In this document: positions 12,149-23,320 of the stretch, one piece after another | Layout: each line of letters starts with the position of its first letter | Numbering within the stretch: position 1 is the stretch's first letter | From: Acephala macrosclerotiorum | Lineage: Eukaryota > Ascomycota > Leotiomycetes > Helotiales > Mollisiaceae | Assembly: GCA_014904845.1 (NCBI GenBank) | Contig: MU119270.1 | Location: forward strand, 124,001-188,000 | Reading direction: 5' to 3' | DNA length: 64,000 nucleotides | Notes under the pieces: model-generated | Told to the model about the DNA's origin: nothing | Database searches by the model: none | What the model saw: only the letters and a program-made list of their open reading frames with translations | Translations under genes and position numbers: made by a program

Positions 12149-12361
12149 ATGAAATCATCAGAAGCATACATCTCCGGGTTCAACGCCGGCTACGCAGAAG
12201 GTCAAAAGACCTTCAAAGAAGCACAAGCACAGCTCAAACAACCATTTAACGAGAGACTTGAGTTCATGATCGAGGAGCTCGCTAGTCGTGTGAAGATTTT
12301 AGAGAAAGAGCACCAGGAAATCAAGGAAAGGTTGCTTGAGATTGACATCGATGTGAGGTGA
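12149..12361 (+). CDS. Small coiled-coil protein with an AYxxGFxxGYxxG motif
   Basis: A 70-residue single-exon frame. The N-terminus has the repeated aromatic-glycine pattern AYISGFNAGYAEGQKTF; the rest is a strongly predicted helix with heptad spacing (FMIEELASRVKILEKEHQEI). The same Y-x-x-G pattern recurs in the proteins starting at 13479 and 20709. No known family. The charged coiled coil and sensible ATG context argue for a real gene. Confidence 0.5.
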   Translation: MKSSEAYISGFNAGYAEGQKTFKEAQAQLKQPFNERLEFMIEELASRVKILEKEHQEIKERLLEIDIDVR

Positions 12362-13478
12362 AGGAGAAGTATTAGGATGGGAGGTCGGAAAGTGAGGTAT
12401 GAGTATCGGAATGATATAGGTTGTGTTGAACCTGTTCAAACTGTGGATTTGGATGACAAAGATTCGAGGTTCTTAGCTAGCCCATGCAGATGTCCCAATC
12501 ATCCCATACTTGATTCGCTACCCTCAGGCAGTAATATATAAGCTCTACTGTTTTCTTGACACGCTCTAAATTTATCTCCTTCATAATTCTAGACCAAAAT
12601 CTTAAAACTTCAAAAGTCCTACCTGAATGTTAGACATCATTTCTCGCCCTATGAACAATTCAACTTGAAGAGTACGATATGCGTCGGCGTTGTCAACAAG
12701 GAAGCCAAGGCCGATGCCCACAATCCCAAGCCATCTAGGGCCAATCATAGGAAATAGGACGACAGAAGGCTGAGTTGAAGCCACGTCGTCAATAAATCCT
12801 GAGAAAGGACCAAATAGACCGGTTCAAGAAACAACGACAAAAACAAGCGAGCAGAAGCTCAACAGTCTTCCGAGGAAGCGGCACGTTTGACCGAGGAGGC
12901 AAGAAGAAAGGCCGAAGCTGCGAAGATTGCAGTTCAGCAGACGTGTGTCTGCCTCGCCGTGTCTGGCGAGGAGACTGTACACATCTAGAACGGTTGAATT
13001 GTCTTCGAACTTGATAGCACAGCTCTTTAATGGACGTGAGAAAGTGCTTTGTGCCTTCAAATACGTATTAAGTATGGTTAAATCAATTAAAACTGTTCGC
13101 TGATGTCTGAATCAATTTTGAACACTGCTTGTGCTGTAAACATATGCCGAATGATACAAATTTGGCTGATAATAAACTGATGCATGGAACATTATCTCTC
13201 TTCCTCGGAGTCATTTGCAGTGATGGCTAAGAAAGCTAACAATTAGATGTATGAAGTGAATCATCTCTAGTACAAATTTTATTTGATGCTGCAACGATTC
13301 CGAGCTCTACAAGTAGACAGTCATCAAATTCCAAGAATTGATCTTGACTCAGCATTCCATGAAGGAGTGCATAAAAGAAAACTTGCTCTCTATCCCTCCT
13401 TCTTTCTTTCAAGTGATCTTCATAATCTAAAATTCTGATCTACACCCCACACAAAGCACTCTATTTCCTCACATCACG
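12362..13478. other. Intergenic with two degraded coding-like stretches
   Basis: Minus strand 12602-12823 stays open and reads like part of a protein (SGFIDDVASTQPSVVLF, then PRWLGIVGIGLGFLVDNADA), but the preceding TGA and lack of an ATG leave it without a start. Plus strand 12818-12988 encodes a helical Ala/Glu-rich run (EEAARLTEEARRKAEAAKI), also without a start. They look like relic exons; neither can be assigned. The remainder is AT-leaning spacer and the 5' leader of the gene at 13479. Confidence 0.35.
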
Positions 13479-13932
13479 ATGTCAGACTCACCTCAAACAC
13501 AAGCTGAATCGTCCTCTATCAGGTCATCGGCGCCTCCTCTTGTCACCCTTAAAGACCTTGAACGACGTTCTTCTCCATCCTCCTTGGAACACTACTCAAC
13601 TGTGGCATCACCAACGGACTCCCCGACTCTTGAGGGTAAAGCAAAAGGAAAAGTAGTTGAGGTAACGGACGTCGCTGAAGAAATAGAAGAAGACGCTCCG
13701 TCGACTCCATCCGCCCCTACTATTGCTGGTATCGAGCCAGAACAAGTCTTGAACTTGAACGACATTCCTTCGGTCAGGGAAGAGACGGAATCAGAAGTAG
13801 ATCTTGAGAACGAACCTCTTGCCGCTAAGGCCGAACCTGTGGAATACAATGCGGAGAGCAACCCTGCTGTTTGCGAAACTGAATGGAAAGATGAGTCAAG
13901 TGAGAACAAAGCCTATGTCGAAGGTTACAATG
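13479..13932 (+). CDS. Hypothetical acidic protein, first exon (Y-x-x-G motif at its end)
   Basis: About 151 residues, Ser/Pro/Glu-rich and probably disordered, ending NKAYVEGYN just before a GTGGGT donor at 13933. The last residues repeat the aromatic-glycine pattern of the small protein at 12149. The continuation is uncertain. An AG at 14027-14028 would add a helical tail (ALKSTANLVTEENV ... LTDCLVVLIQDL) ending at 14213, giving 212 residues. Alternatively the gene continues into the frame 14009-15007. Not assigned to a family. Confidence 0.5.
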
Positions 13933-14008
13933 GTGGGTTACTCATGTCACATTCGCATTAATGATCTTGACTTGATGCTGACACCGTCTCGATGCTATCC
14001 ATGACCTG

Positions 14009-15007
14009 ATGGAAGAGCAAAAACTCAGTCGCTGCATTAAAAAGCACCGCCAACCTTGTTACAGAGGAAAATGTGAGCCCCAGCCTCACAGACTGCCTGG
14101 TCGTCCTGATCCAAGATCTGAAGCCAGAAATCTGCTGGATATGCCTTGTCCCTCTACTCAACCACACGATGCAGAGCAGGAGAGTATTGGTGATGGCGGC
14201 GAAGGACTCCTAGCAACTGACAAGAATTTTCCTCGCGGTCATCACCACTGTGTTGAATGTGGAGAGAGTTCAAGTGAAACTCCGGGACGGGAGAGCTGTG
14301 CCCGAGGACTCAGTTCTGAAGTTACCGATGACCTCACCTGGCAGAATTATTATCGTAGATTTCTGAACAATGAGATCGTCGGTAATCAGGCAGATATTCG
14401 ACAAATCGAGCAAGCTTTAGGACCCCTGGAGTCGCTCCTAGCTGACAACTTTCTGAGTCACCCAGCACTTGACGAGATGAGATGGAGGCAAGAACTTGAA
14501 ACAGAGAGAAGGCATCAAAGGCAACTCCAGCGACAGAGAGATCAAGTAGCTCAACAAGCTGAGCTGCAAGAGCAAACTAGAGCACAATTAGCAGCTCGAG
14601 CAGAGAACCAAGCCCGTCGTGGGAGAGAAAGAGCCCAGGCACCTTCAGCGGCAGTCAGTACGGCGTATTTTGCACCCTGGACGCTTCCAATTCACCCAAT
14701 CACAATGAGGACACCCGGCACAAGAAGGATTGGAGTCAACGATAATGGTACTACTTGGATTCCTCAGGGTATAACAATTACACCAAGCATCACGATTGGC
14801 ACGCGACGACTATCTCAGAGTACCAACACCCAAGGAACTAGTTCACAATCAACTAGAGCCTCAGCAGGAACCAGTCAGGCAAGGAATTCTCAGGCGGGAA
14901 ACAGCCAAGCAGGCAGCAGTTGTGTTGGAAGCAGTCGGGCAAGTCGTAGCCAGGTTGGAAGCAGTCCTGAGAAAAATCGGAAGAAGAAACATCCCTCCAA
15001 GCATTAA
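14009..15007 (+). CDS. Hypothetical Gln/Arg-rich coiled-coil protein with C-terminal SQAGS-type repeats
   Basis: A 332-residue open frame starting at an ATG, possibly the 3' exon of the gene at 13479. It has a CVEC pair near residue 82, a helical block around residues 108-150 (LTWQNYYRRFLNNEI ... QIEQALGPLESLL), then a long Gln/Arg/Glu coiled coil. A low-complexity tail contains short imperfect repeats of the type SQAGN/SQAGS and ends in a basic cluster (KNRKKKHPSKH) that could be a nuclear signal. No domain recognised. Confidence 0.5.
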   Translation: MEEQKLSRCIKKHRQPCYRGKCEPQPHRLPGRPDPRSEARNLLDMPCPSTQPHDAEQESIGDGGEGLLATDKNFPRGHHHCVECGESSSETPGRESCARGLSSEVTDDLTWQNYYRRFLNNEIVGNQADIRQIEQALGPLESLLADNFLSHPALDEMRWRQELETERRHQRQLQRQRDQVAQQAELQEQTRAQLAARAENQARRGRERAQAPSAAVSTAYFAPWTLPIHPITMRTPGTRRIGVNDNGTTWIPQGITITPSITIGTRRLSQSTNTQGTSSQSTRASAGTSQARNSQAGNSQAGSSCVGSSRASRSQVGSSPEKNRKKKHPSKH

Positions 15008-15247
15008 AGAGTCTTGGAGAAGCAAGGAAATGGTAGAGATAACCAACTCATATGCCTGGATTTGATAAATAGATCAATGTAGTAGGCATGGCATTAGCAA
15101 GACATGGGTTCCCGTGCATTCTAGGGAACTTTTCACCCGCCTTTGAGTTCTAGCGCGCAGGTGTAGTAAAGGTATTGATTCGCCGAAGTCAATCATCACA
15201 ACACGATAAGTTACGCTCTTAATCACGCAGACACAATCCAAGACACA

Positions 15248-15443
15248 ATGTTCTGCGTAGGTTCAACTCCCTACCGCCCTTTATTGTTCTAACTGTCCGC
15301 AGCCATCCAGCCCCCCCGCTGGTTCTGACGATTCCGACAACCGCGAAGCCCTCTCCGCTGACACTTACAATTCATACTTCCACCTCAGATACCCGGAGCC
15401 CATGAGTGAACACAATCTCTCCCATCTCCCCGGCGCCCGCTGA
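15248..15443 (+). CDS. Micro-gene: 49-residue protein with a three-codon first exon
   Basis: ATG TTC TGC (15248-15256) is followed by a GTAGGT donor, a TCTAACT branch and an AG at 15302. Exon 15303-15443 continues in frame to TGA. The product begins MFCPSSPPAGSDDSDN and contains DTYNSYFHLRYPEP. The intron is 46 nt and every signal is canonical, which supports a real gene despite the size. No signal peptide and no known family. Confidence 0.45.
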
Positions 15444-16799
15444 CGCACCCAAGCAATGTATGATTATGATGAGATGTGATCTGGCGATTTTGAAGGCGAT
15501 AGAGGAGTTTGTTCGCGCGTTGGGTGGAGAGGAGTAGTGGATGGATAAACTCTGGGAGGGTGAGGAGGTTTGAAGTAAGATCTGCTGCGGAGTGGAATAA
15601 TACTGAGTTCCGCTGACATTTGAAAGTGATAGTATTGTGCTGATTAGATCTCAGGGAGGGGAGAGGGCAGACTTGAACAATGAAAACAGATCTCCGCCCC
15701 ATCGTGATACAATTTTTAAAATGATAGAGCTTGATGTCCCAAGATCCCTAGATATTTAAATGTGAACTTCAGCGTAGACATAGCTTCGATTGAATTACGT
15801 GAAACGCTTGAAAAGTCTGATTCGGTCGTTCAACGGACTTTCATGGCATTACCTTCAAATGATACAAAAGGACTTCAATGTCCCATTCTTTGAGTACATC
15901 TAGCTGCGATAATTATTGTCGCTGCTCTCTTGGTCTTTGTTGTGGTCGCCTGTGAGCTCCAGCCCCTTTATTAGCCAAGCGAACTGTCGTTGCTATGGCC
16001 TAGCTTGGCGACATTACGGCCTATCCAAGCCAGGAAGCATCTCGTGAGACTCCAAAATCTTACTGGGCAATGCGGTATCATTTAATTCAACTGCAGGATG
16101 AAGCTTTTGAGTCAACCAGAGCAATTGTGGCGAGTGTCTATTGTTATTGACCTGGATACTTGCAGAATGATGATCACGAGCTATTGCCCAGACCCGCGAA
16201 GAACAATGTCTTGCCAACACCTTTTATCAATTTTGAGACGGCTGCGTTGTCTCAGCCAAGCTGATTATTTAGCGCATTACAGTGACAAACAACTGTACTA
16301 GTACGCCAATAATAAATTCTGGGGGCCACACCCACGAATCAGACTCGATGCAGGAGGCCTGCATGATGCCGAATTGCTGTCTCAACAAGGTTTCTCCAGC
16401 TGTCAACCGAGGGCATTGGGCGCTATAAGGCGCCCAGTCGGAGGGCTCGCTCTGAGGATTGGGGTGGGATCGCTGTGCCGCCTCTCCCTCGACAGGCATT
16501 TGATCCCTGTACTTGCAGGTGCAAGAACCCCATAAGCCGCTGGGACTTTTTCAGCTCGAAACCGTCTCCTTCTTTTACATTTTCCCCTCCTCGCCCTCCA
16601 GGTTGCGATTAATCGTCCTTCGAGACCCCGCGCGATACTCCCAGAGGCTTCGCGCTCTTCCTTCACAATCTTTTTTTCTTTTAAGATCATTGTTTCAAGG
16701 CCCCCATTTTTGTTCCAACGATAAATCCTCCGCGCTCGCCGCGATCTCCAACCAACAGCATCTCCACTTGCTTTCTGGTAGGATACCACCACCGCAATC
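15444..16799. other. Intergenic, promoter and leader of the next gene
   Basis: No supportable gene. The pyrimidine-rich stretch from about 16550 to 16690 resembles a fungal core promoter/leader, directly ahead of the gene at 16800. Confidence 0.4.
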
Positions 16800-17642
16800 A
16801 TGATTGACGTCGTATCCATCGTCATCGCCGTCGTCTCCTTGGTCGGCTCCCTTGTCGCAGCAGGCTTCACCGGATGGATCTCCTTCTACATCGACCAAGT
16901 AAAACGCCGCGCCGAATCCAAAGCCCTCGTCCACAAATATCGCGACCCTCTCCTCCTCGCCGCCATGGACCTCCAATCTCGAATCTTCGGCCTCGTCCAA
17001 GGCAGCCTCCTCACATTCCATAACGATGAAGAGAAGAGAGATCTGGTGTTTGTTTACACCGCTTTCTTGGTGGGGCAATATTTCTCATGGACATGGATTT
17101 TGAGACGCCAGGCACAATTCTTGCGATTCTCGACGGAGAAACAGAATATAGAGTTGAGTAGGATGCTAGAATCTATTACGGATGAGATCGCGACGAGCGA
17201 CTACCCTGGGGAGCAACCATTTATGCTTTGGCGTGGTCAACAAATGGCGATTGGGGAATTGATGACGGAAAAGGATGGGGATGAGTGGCATTGCATTGGA
17301 TACTCGGCGTTTGTCAAGAAGTATCACACCGATGAGGATTTCCACAGATGGTTCATTCCGATTGAGAAAAGCCTACAATCATTGGTCGTAGCACGGGAAC
17401 AAAGCGATTGGGTTGCAGGATATCGACTACGCAGGGTGCAGCATCGACTGATGGATCTAATTACGTTGCTGGATCCGGATGGAACTGGGGAGGGAAGAGA
17501 CAGAAGGGACAAAGTATATGCTGCTGAAAAATGCAAATGCATCCAATGTCCCGCGAAACCGGTTCCGAAGAGTGCTGCTGTCAATATCAACAAGCAGAAG
17601 TCTGAGGTGAATTCGGACGAGATGGCTTCGTCTATAGTATGA
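16800..17642 (+). CDS. Conserved fungal membrane-anchored protein of unknown function
   Basis: A 280-residue single-exon protein. Residues 3-31 form one hydrophobic helix (VVSIVIAVVSLVGSLVAAGF). The rest is soluble and contains RRAESKALVHKYRDPLLLAA followed by DLQSRIFGL, and later WHCIGYSAFVKKY and FHRWFIPIEKSL. This arrangement is common among uncharacterised ascomycete proteins. A CKCIQC cluster lies near the C-terminus. I do not recognise a catalytic domain. Start at 16800 is the first ATG and opens the membrane helix directly. Confidence 0.8.
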   Translation: MIDVVSIVIAVVSLVGSLVAAGFTGWISFYIDQVKRRAESKALVHKYRDPLLLAAMDLQSRIFGLVQGSLLTFHNDEEKRDLVFVYTAFLVGQYFSWTWILRRQAQFLRFSTEKQNIELSRMLESITDEIATSDYPGEQPFMLWRGQQMAIGELMTEKDGDEWHCIGYSAFVKKYHTDEDFHRWFIPIEKSLQSLVVAREQSDWVAGYRLRRVQHRLMDLITLLDPDGTGEGRDRRDKVYAAEKCKCIQCPAKPVPKSAAVNINKQKSEVNSDEMASSIV

Positions 17643-18712
17643 AGCGGCGATTCGATCGGTGTTGTAGGAGTTAATGAATATGGGAGCTAGGGAGTGGATT
17701 TTATGAAGAGATTGGACTAGGCAATATGACGGATATCGTCGAGGTTAGGGTACTTCGGATGTGTACAGATAGTGACCATATACCCAACGCAGACAAGGAG
17801 TTTCAGAATACTTCGACTTTGATCTAGTCAACAGAAGAGCATTGTGAGGATCTACGTAGGTGAGTGGAGGCCGGTCACGTGTTTACTTCTACTTCTTTGA
17901 ATCTTGAGACTTGGAACTTTCATTTCATACTTTGTGCCGTGCAGCAAACGGAGATGGTAGAAGGTTGCCATTTCAAACTTTGGGAGCAGCCCTTCCCAGA
18001 CTTAGGGTTGCTATTTCAAAATTTGGTAGCGGTATGAAATTTATGATAGCACTGGGAGAGGGGATTGGGCATACTGACAGCATTCTCTAGGTATAGAGAA
18101 CTGGCTACATGGAAAGTAGAGCCAACGCACTTCCAAAAGCTTTTCCTTACTCAGTTCCCCTGAAAGGTGCTGAAAATTGGAAGTTGGTACAGATCACGTG
18201 ACAACAGGCTCTGCCTCTTCTTTCTACCTTGATCTCTCCGGAGCAAAGCACAGAAACTTGACGAGCATGAATGAGAATCAACAGGTTCCTCCACAATACA
18301 GAGAGCAGGCCATACACTTGAATTCGACCGATGACCTCAGGGGTAAGCCGGCTGACTCAGCGGCTGAAACCACGATGAAGTTCAACGCTCCCGGCGCAGG
18401 ATCTTCGGCGACCAAAAATATACTTCTGTGTTGCTTCACCCTCATGTATTCTCATCCATAAAAGAGCTGTACACGCACTGTGTGAGAGTGAAAAAAAGGC
18501 ATCGATACGAGAGTTGAAGTTAGACTTGAAACCAAGAGCCCCCAAGTCTTAGAAAAGTGGGTTCGCATCCCGACATTTCCGCGATGAAGTCGCATTTTCA
18601 TCTTAGCTTTTTGTTTTGCTCACAACCAGCAGCAGGTCTCGCTGTCCTCTCCGGCCCAAATTTCTGTCCTCGCATTTATAATTCATGATTGTATTACTAC
18701 GACTGTTCGAAG
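17643..18712. other. Intergenic, nothing recognised
   Basis: Short spacer with loosely repeated phrases of the type 'catttcaaactttgg' near 17930-18030. No gene is supported. The part after 18560 is pyrimidine-rich and is probably the promoter of the gene at 18713. Confidence 0.4.
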
Positions 18713-20152
18713 ATGATAGACGAGACGCATGACGATGTGGAACTTGGCGACCTGCAGGAGGAGGACGACGCGTTTTTGCCAGGACGAAATGGGGCGCCGA
18801 GGAAGGGACAATCAGACAGCATCTTTACGCGATGGCTTCCATCACGGTTACGAGTATTCTTCGAGAATCTGTCGAGGATGAAGGTGTGCCCGAGCATGGC
18901 TGAGATCTGTTTCGAACTCAAAGCTGACTAGTCACGTGTATAGCTCGTGATCATTATTCTTGCTACTTTCATCTTTTTGCTAGCATTACTATCTATGTGG
19001 AACAGAAAGGCGTTATCAGTAAATATACCAGCAGATTCTCTTTCTATGTCGAAAGAGCTTGTAAAGGAAATGTCAGGCACTTCAATACCTGACTACGTCT
19101 TCGAATTCGGTTTGCATCCTTGGCACTACCCCCCAAACCAGAGGCTGACATATATACAGCGCCACTAGTCTTCCTAGACCGAGGAGATCCATACTTTCCA
19201 AGTGATATGGCAACGCATCTTAAGCACACCCACCCAACCAAGGACTGGAAGAACATCACCGATGCTGTTCGACCCCTTGACTTGGACAATTTGCACACCC
19301 TGAACGATGAAGGAGGGAAAGATGTCTATCTCACATCAACAGTCGATCTCATAACACTACCACCATTTCTCAAGGGACAGAAGCCAGATCCGAAGACTTT
19401 GCAAACAGCGGGAGCGATTAGCTGTGTGATCATCGTCGTCGACAAGGGATCCGGAATCACTGATGCATTCTTCATGTATTTCTATACATATAACAAGGGA
19501 CCTGCTGCTTTAGGTCACGAAGTGGGAAACCACTTAGGAGACTGGTACTTTATCCCTCTCCTGTCCCCACTGCGCGGAATGCTGACATGACCAGGGAACA
19601 CAACATGGTCCGATTCAAAGACGGCGAGCCACAAGCCGTTTGGTACTCCCAACATGATTATGGTGAAGCATACTCCTATAGCGCTGTACAGAAAATCGGA
19701 AACCGGCCCGTAGCCTTCAGTGCTCGAGGCTCGCATGCTAATTATGCCACTGCCAAGAACCACGACCTGCACGAATACAGTACGTCCCATCCTATTTCTC
19801 CTTCATATTCACGTAACTTATCTTCCTAGATGCCGACGTCCCTGCGCACATCGTCTTTGATCGAACATCTCAAGGACCCCTCTGGGATCCTACGCTCAGT
19901 GCAAACTATTATACGTTTTCAACCTTAGATTCGAAATTCACACCAGCAATCAAAGACACGCCTGTAAACTATCTATACTTTGAGGGTATGTGGGGAGATG
20001 CTGAAAGGCCGGCTGATATGGAGGGACAAGAGGACTTCCATGGATTTAAGAAGTGGACTGGAGGACCGAGGGGACCGTTGGATAAGCATTTAGATAGGCC
20101 GGATGTCTGTTTGCCGAATAGGCCGACGTGTGAGATTAAGACAAGTTTGTAA
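18713..20152 (+). CDS. VPS62: Vacuolar protein sorting-associated protein 62 homologue
   Basis: A 409-residue protein from five exons: 18713-18883, 18944-19109, 19160-19544, 19595-19779 and 19830-20152. All joins keep phase. A single transmembrane anchor is encoded at the start of exon 2 (LVIIILATFIFLLALLSMW), making a type II-like topology. The lumenal part has Vps62/DUF946 blocks: LVFLDRGDPYFPSDM, VGNHLGDWEHNMVRF, GEPQAVWYSQHDYGEAY, RPVAFSARGSHANYA and YFEGMWGD. In yeast, Vps62 is required for cytoplasm-to-vacuole sorting; the biochemical activity is unknown. Confidence 0.9.
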
Positions 20153-20346
20153 TTTATTAGAGGGGTTGGATGGAGGGGTGGATGCAATTTAGATGTAAGT
20201 CACAAATATTGTATAGATTACGTTCAGGCTACTAGATATGCTAGCAAATAGGTCCGGCGTTTCTAGGATAGAAGTACATTGAAAGTCCGGCATCTTTTTA
20301 CAGATCAATATTCCGCCCATCGCTACTCAATCCGCGCTCAAACACG

Positions 20347-20709
20347 TCAACGGAACCTATCATCTTTGTCAAACTCATCTTCCTCCCAACGCTTCAAACG
20401 TCGTTCCTTCCATTCCTTTCCATCCACGGCCTCCTTAACATCCTCAACACCCCTCATCCAACCATGACTATATCCCTGCTCAGTCCCAAGCTCATAACCT
20501 ATCTGATAGAATTTGCCGCAATCATGGCATTCTTCCTTGTCTTTCAGTGTCGTTGGATCTGGCTTTGCTTTAGGAAAGATGGTTCTGCTGGTGGCGGGGT
20601 GATGGGCGGGTGGCGCCAGGTGGGTGGTTGGTGGTGATGGTTTAGAGGCTTGAGATGTGGGAGAGGTGGGAGAGGGTTGTTGGTCTGCGTTTGAAGATTT
20701 GGCTGGCAT
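20347..20709 (-). CDS. Small protein with CxxC and tandem aromatic-glycine motifs
   Basis: A 120-residue single-exon frame. The first 45 residues are Pro/Ser-rich. Then comes ECHDCGKFYQIGYELG followed by GYSHGWMRGVEDVKEAV, a run of Gly every four or five residues next to aromatics. This resembles the repeated GX3 pattern of Yae1/Lto1 proteins only loosely, so I do not claim that family. A charged C-terminus follows. It shares the Y-x-x-G pattern with the genes at 12149 and 13479. Confidence 0.6.
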   Translation of the reverse strand: MPAKSSNADQQPSPTSPTSQASKPSPPTTHLAPPAHHPATSRTIFPKAKPDPTTLKDKEECHDCGKFYQIGYELGTEQGYSHGWMRGVEDVKEAVDGKEWKERRLKRWEEDEFDKDDRFR

Positions 20710-20907
20710 TTTGAATATCCAGTGTAATGGATGGGGAATTGCGTGGTTGTTGGAGGTGATCAGTTGAGCTTTTGAGCTTGAAAAGGGTTCAAGAACTGGA
20801 CATTCACAACGGGGAGCCTAGTGTGAATCAATACTTTAGGTGAATATCCAATGACTGCAGCACCAGATTGTTACCTTGGGTTCAACTCATTCCCGTTCAT
20901 GTGAAAG

Positions 20908-22812
20908 TCAGACATAAGGATTCCATGCTTGTCTTGAGGCAAAAGAACACACGTTCTCCGCGTCATCGCGACTACTGAGCTGACAACACCTTTCCTGGAA
21001 TGAAGAGCGGTCCAAAAACAACCAATGCGGGCTCTTGTAAGCTGTTGTGACATCGAATCCCTCGGTGATGCCCTTCACGGACATACTAGAATCGTCCCAG
21101 CTGAGGAAAGCAGTTGTATACCCATCTATACGACACGCAAGATCTCCATACCGAACCTGGCCATGAAGTGCTTCGTACGTTATGGGATCAACCTGAACGC
21201 GGTACCGCGAGCTGGCGCTCTCGAGGTAGGTCGATAGTCTGTCTCCGTGTTCAACCAGCTCATGAAAACCGCTGACCTGGGTTCTGACTGCTTCTGGTAC
21301 CGCCATCGATGATAACTCTGCACTGGGAAGTGCGAGAAGCTTGCGTAACCCAGCAAAGCGAGAAGCATGTTTTCTTTTAGCGAACACGTCTGGAGAACTC
21401 AATATCTCGAGAGTTATCCCTGCTGCTTGTACTCTCATGTTCGCGTCAGACGAATATGCGTTTCGAAGATAAAATGTCCCAACAGTAAGTTTGCGAGAGT
21501 GAGTACTGCCGGGTTGCAGAACTATTCCCAGCAATTTGAGCCTTACAATCGCAGCCGTATGGTCCATCGGGAGGAAACGCATGACAGAATTAAGGAGTCT
21601 ACAGGAGCAACCAAAGGCGCCATAGGTGTGAACCTTATAGTTAAATAACTTCAAGACAGCTCGAAGTCTTTCAGAATGTCCGGTCGGATGTAGACCTGCC
21701 TCGATTGCATGAGCACCCAAGTAATGTCGTAGAATACTTTTGCATAGTTCTGAAGGGGCTTGACCGTAATTGACATGCAAGCACTCGCGACAACAGTTTG
21801 GAGCAACGCCCAGAAGTCCGTAGACCTTGTCTAAAGGATTCTCACACTCGGCATTCTTGTACGTATCGATAACATCAAACAACGAGGATGACCTGAGTAT
21901 ATTGGTCGAAAATGGGTTTCGATGTTGTATAGTCTTACACAAAACGGTGGATTGCATCTGTTGGAATGAATCCAGTTCGGGCAGCATCGCAGATCTAGGT
22001 AGCTTTCGAGCCCTGTTGATATACCAACTCATGAAGTCTCCGTGTTCGAAAGCTCTTTCTAGATCATCCCAAGTAATTTGGATATGATCGCACTGAAGTT
22101 GAACTTTGCAAGCGAGTAAAAGTTCTTGAATTATCCACAGTCGATTCCAGTACGACCTCAGGGAAAAGGCGAGTAGCGAGTCCCAACCGCTGCGATTCTC
22201 TTCACCAAGGCACTTGGCGATACATTGAGACCAAGTCTTTTTGGCCGTATCATTTTGTCTTTTCTGGCCCCACTCCGACACATGTCTCAGGAAGTTTGCT
22301 GCTTCCATAGCATTGCTCGATTTCCCGGAAGGAGTCCGCTGATGCAACCGTCCGATCCAAGCAACGACACAGGTTGCCTGCGAATAAATTCTTGCCATTT
22401 GAGTCACCTACATGCAGTCAATTTTCCATTCGAAATTTCGACTGCCAAGTCGTGAAATGCTTACCTGGTGATTCCTCTCCAGTATCGAATCCTGATCGAT
22501 GCAAATTGCATCAATCCACATGACTCTCGCATCTCTCTCGCGCCTGAGGTACCGTACCGCCCACCAAAGATTCTCTCTCACAGGGAACCTCCGCCCATTT
22601 AACATGATACTGAACGATGTGCTCGTAGGACTTCCCCACTCATAGGACAATGCCTCGTACTTGCAATCATCGTCATCGAGATCTACAACGCTGAGAGTAC
22701 AAGTAATGGTGTCAGGCTCCGAGCCCAGACGAGGCTGGAGGTGAAGAATGCGAATCTGTGCTTTGGAAGTGTCGATTGGTTTGTGAATGAGATCGACTTG
22801 AACGTCCATCAT
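20908..22812 (-). CDS. HET-domain (heterokaryon incompatibility) protein
   Basis: A 615-residue protein from exons 22465-22812 and 20908-22407 (57-nt intron, phase 0). The HET core is intact: YEALSYEWGS at residues 52-61 and MWIDAICIDQ near 100, continuing over the junction into VTQMARIYSQATCVVAWIG. The remaining 450 residues are the variable region seen behind most HET domains (VYGLLGVAPNC). HET proteins trigger cell death on fusion of incompatible hyphae; the partner of this one is unknown. It is the only uninterrupted HET gene in the window, with relics of two others 3-7 kb away. Confidence 0.92.
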
Positions 22813-23320
22813 CTCGATGTTGGCTTTTAAAACAGAGAATGATGAGGGTTAAAGGTTGTCCAAATCTAAACATGTTATTGAGAGAAATTTGAGGGATTAT
22901 TACACCTGATTTGCTCACCAGTTGCCGCTGTCAGCACGCCCACGAGACCGCAGAGAACGCCTCGGGGCACATATCGCCATGTCGATGGATTTCTCGATCA
23001 GCTGGGCTTTGCTGTAAATGTGTTGTATCTAGACTAAGTGTTCTCAATAAACTGAGAATTCTGAAATGCTGTTTGAAAGTTTTAGGATGGAAGCCCTGGA
23101 GTCCGAGCGCACAGACTGCGTTTCAACGAGGGAGCGCTGGGACCTTGGCGACCTAGTGGAATGTGGGGTAACGAGTAAACTGTCAACTTAGCCCCCTGAA
23201 TTCACAGCTCGAGCCTTCTTCCCCGCATCAAATCTATCACTAGGCCTTCCTCCTCTTACTCATCGCTCATGATGCAACATTAGGGGAAGAAGGCACTTGC
23301 CATCGTCTATGGTCTAGCAT
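22813..23320. other. Intergenic, upstream of the HET gene
   Basis: Nothing recognised beyond the promoter of the minus-strand HET gene and short spurious frames. Confidence 0.4.

Noticed and set aside
18540..18590. A GGGTTCGCATCCC stretch like a tRNA T-arm
   Set aside because: The T-loop does not fit TTCRANY, and I could not build acceptor and anticodon arms around it.
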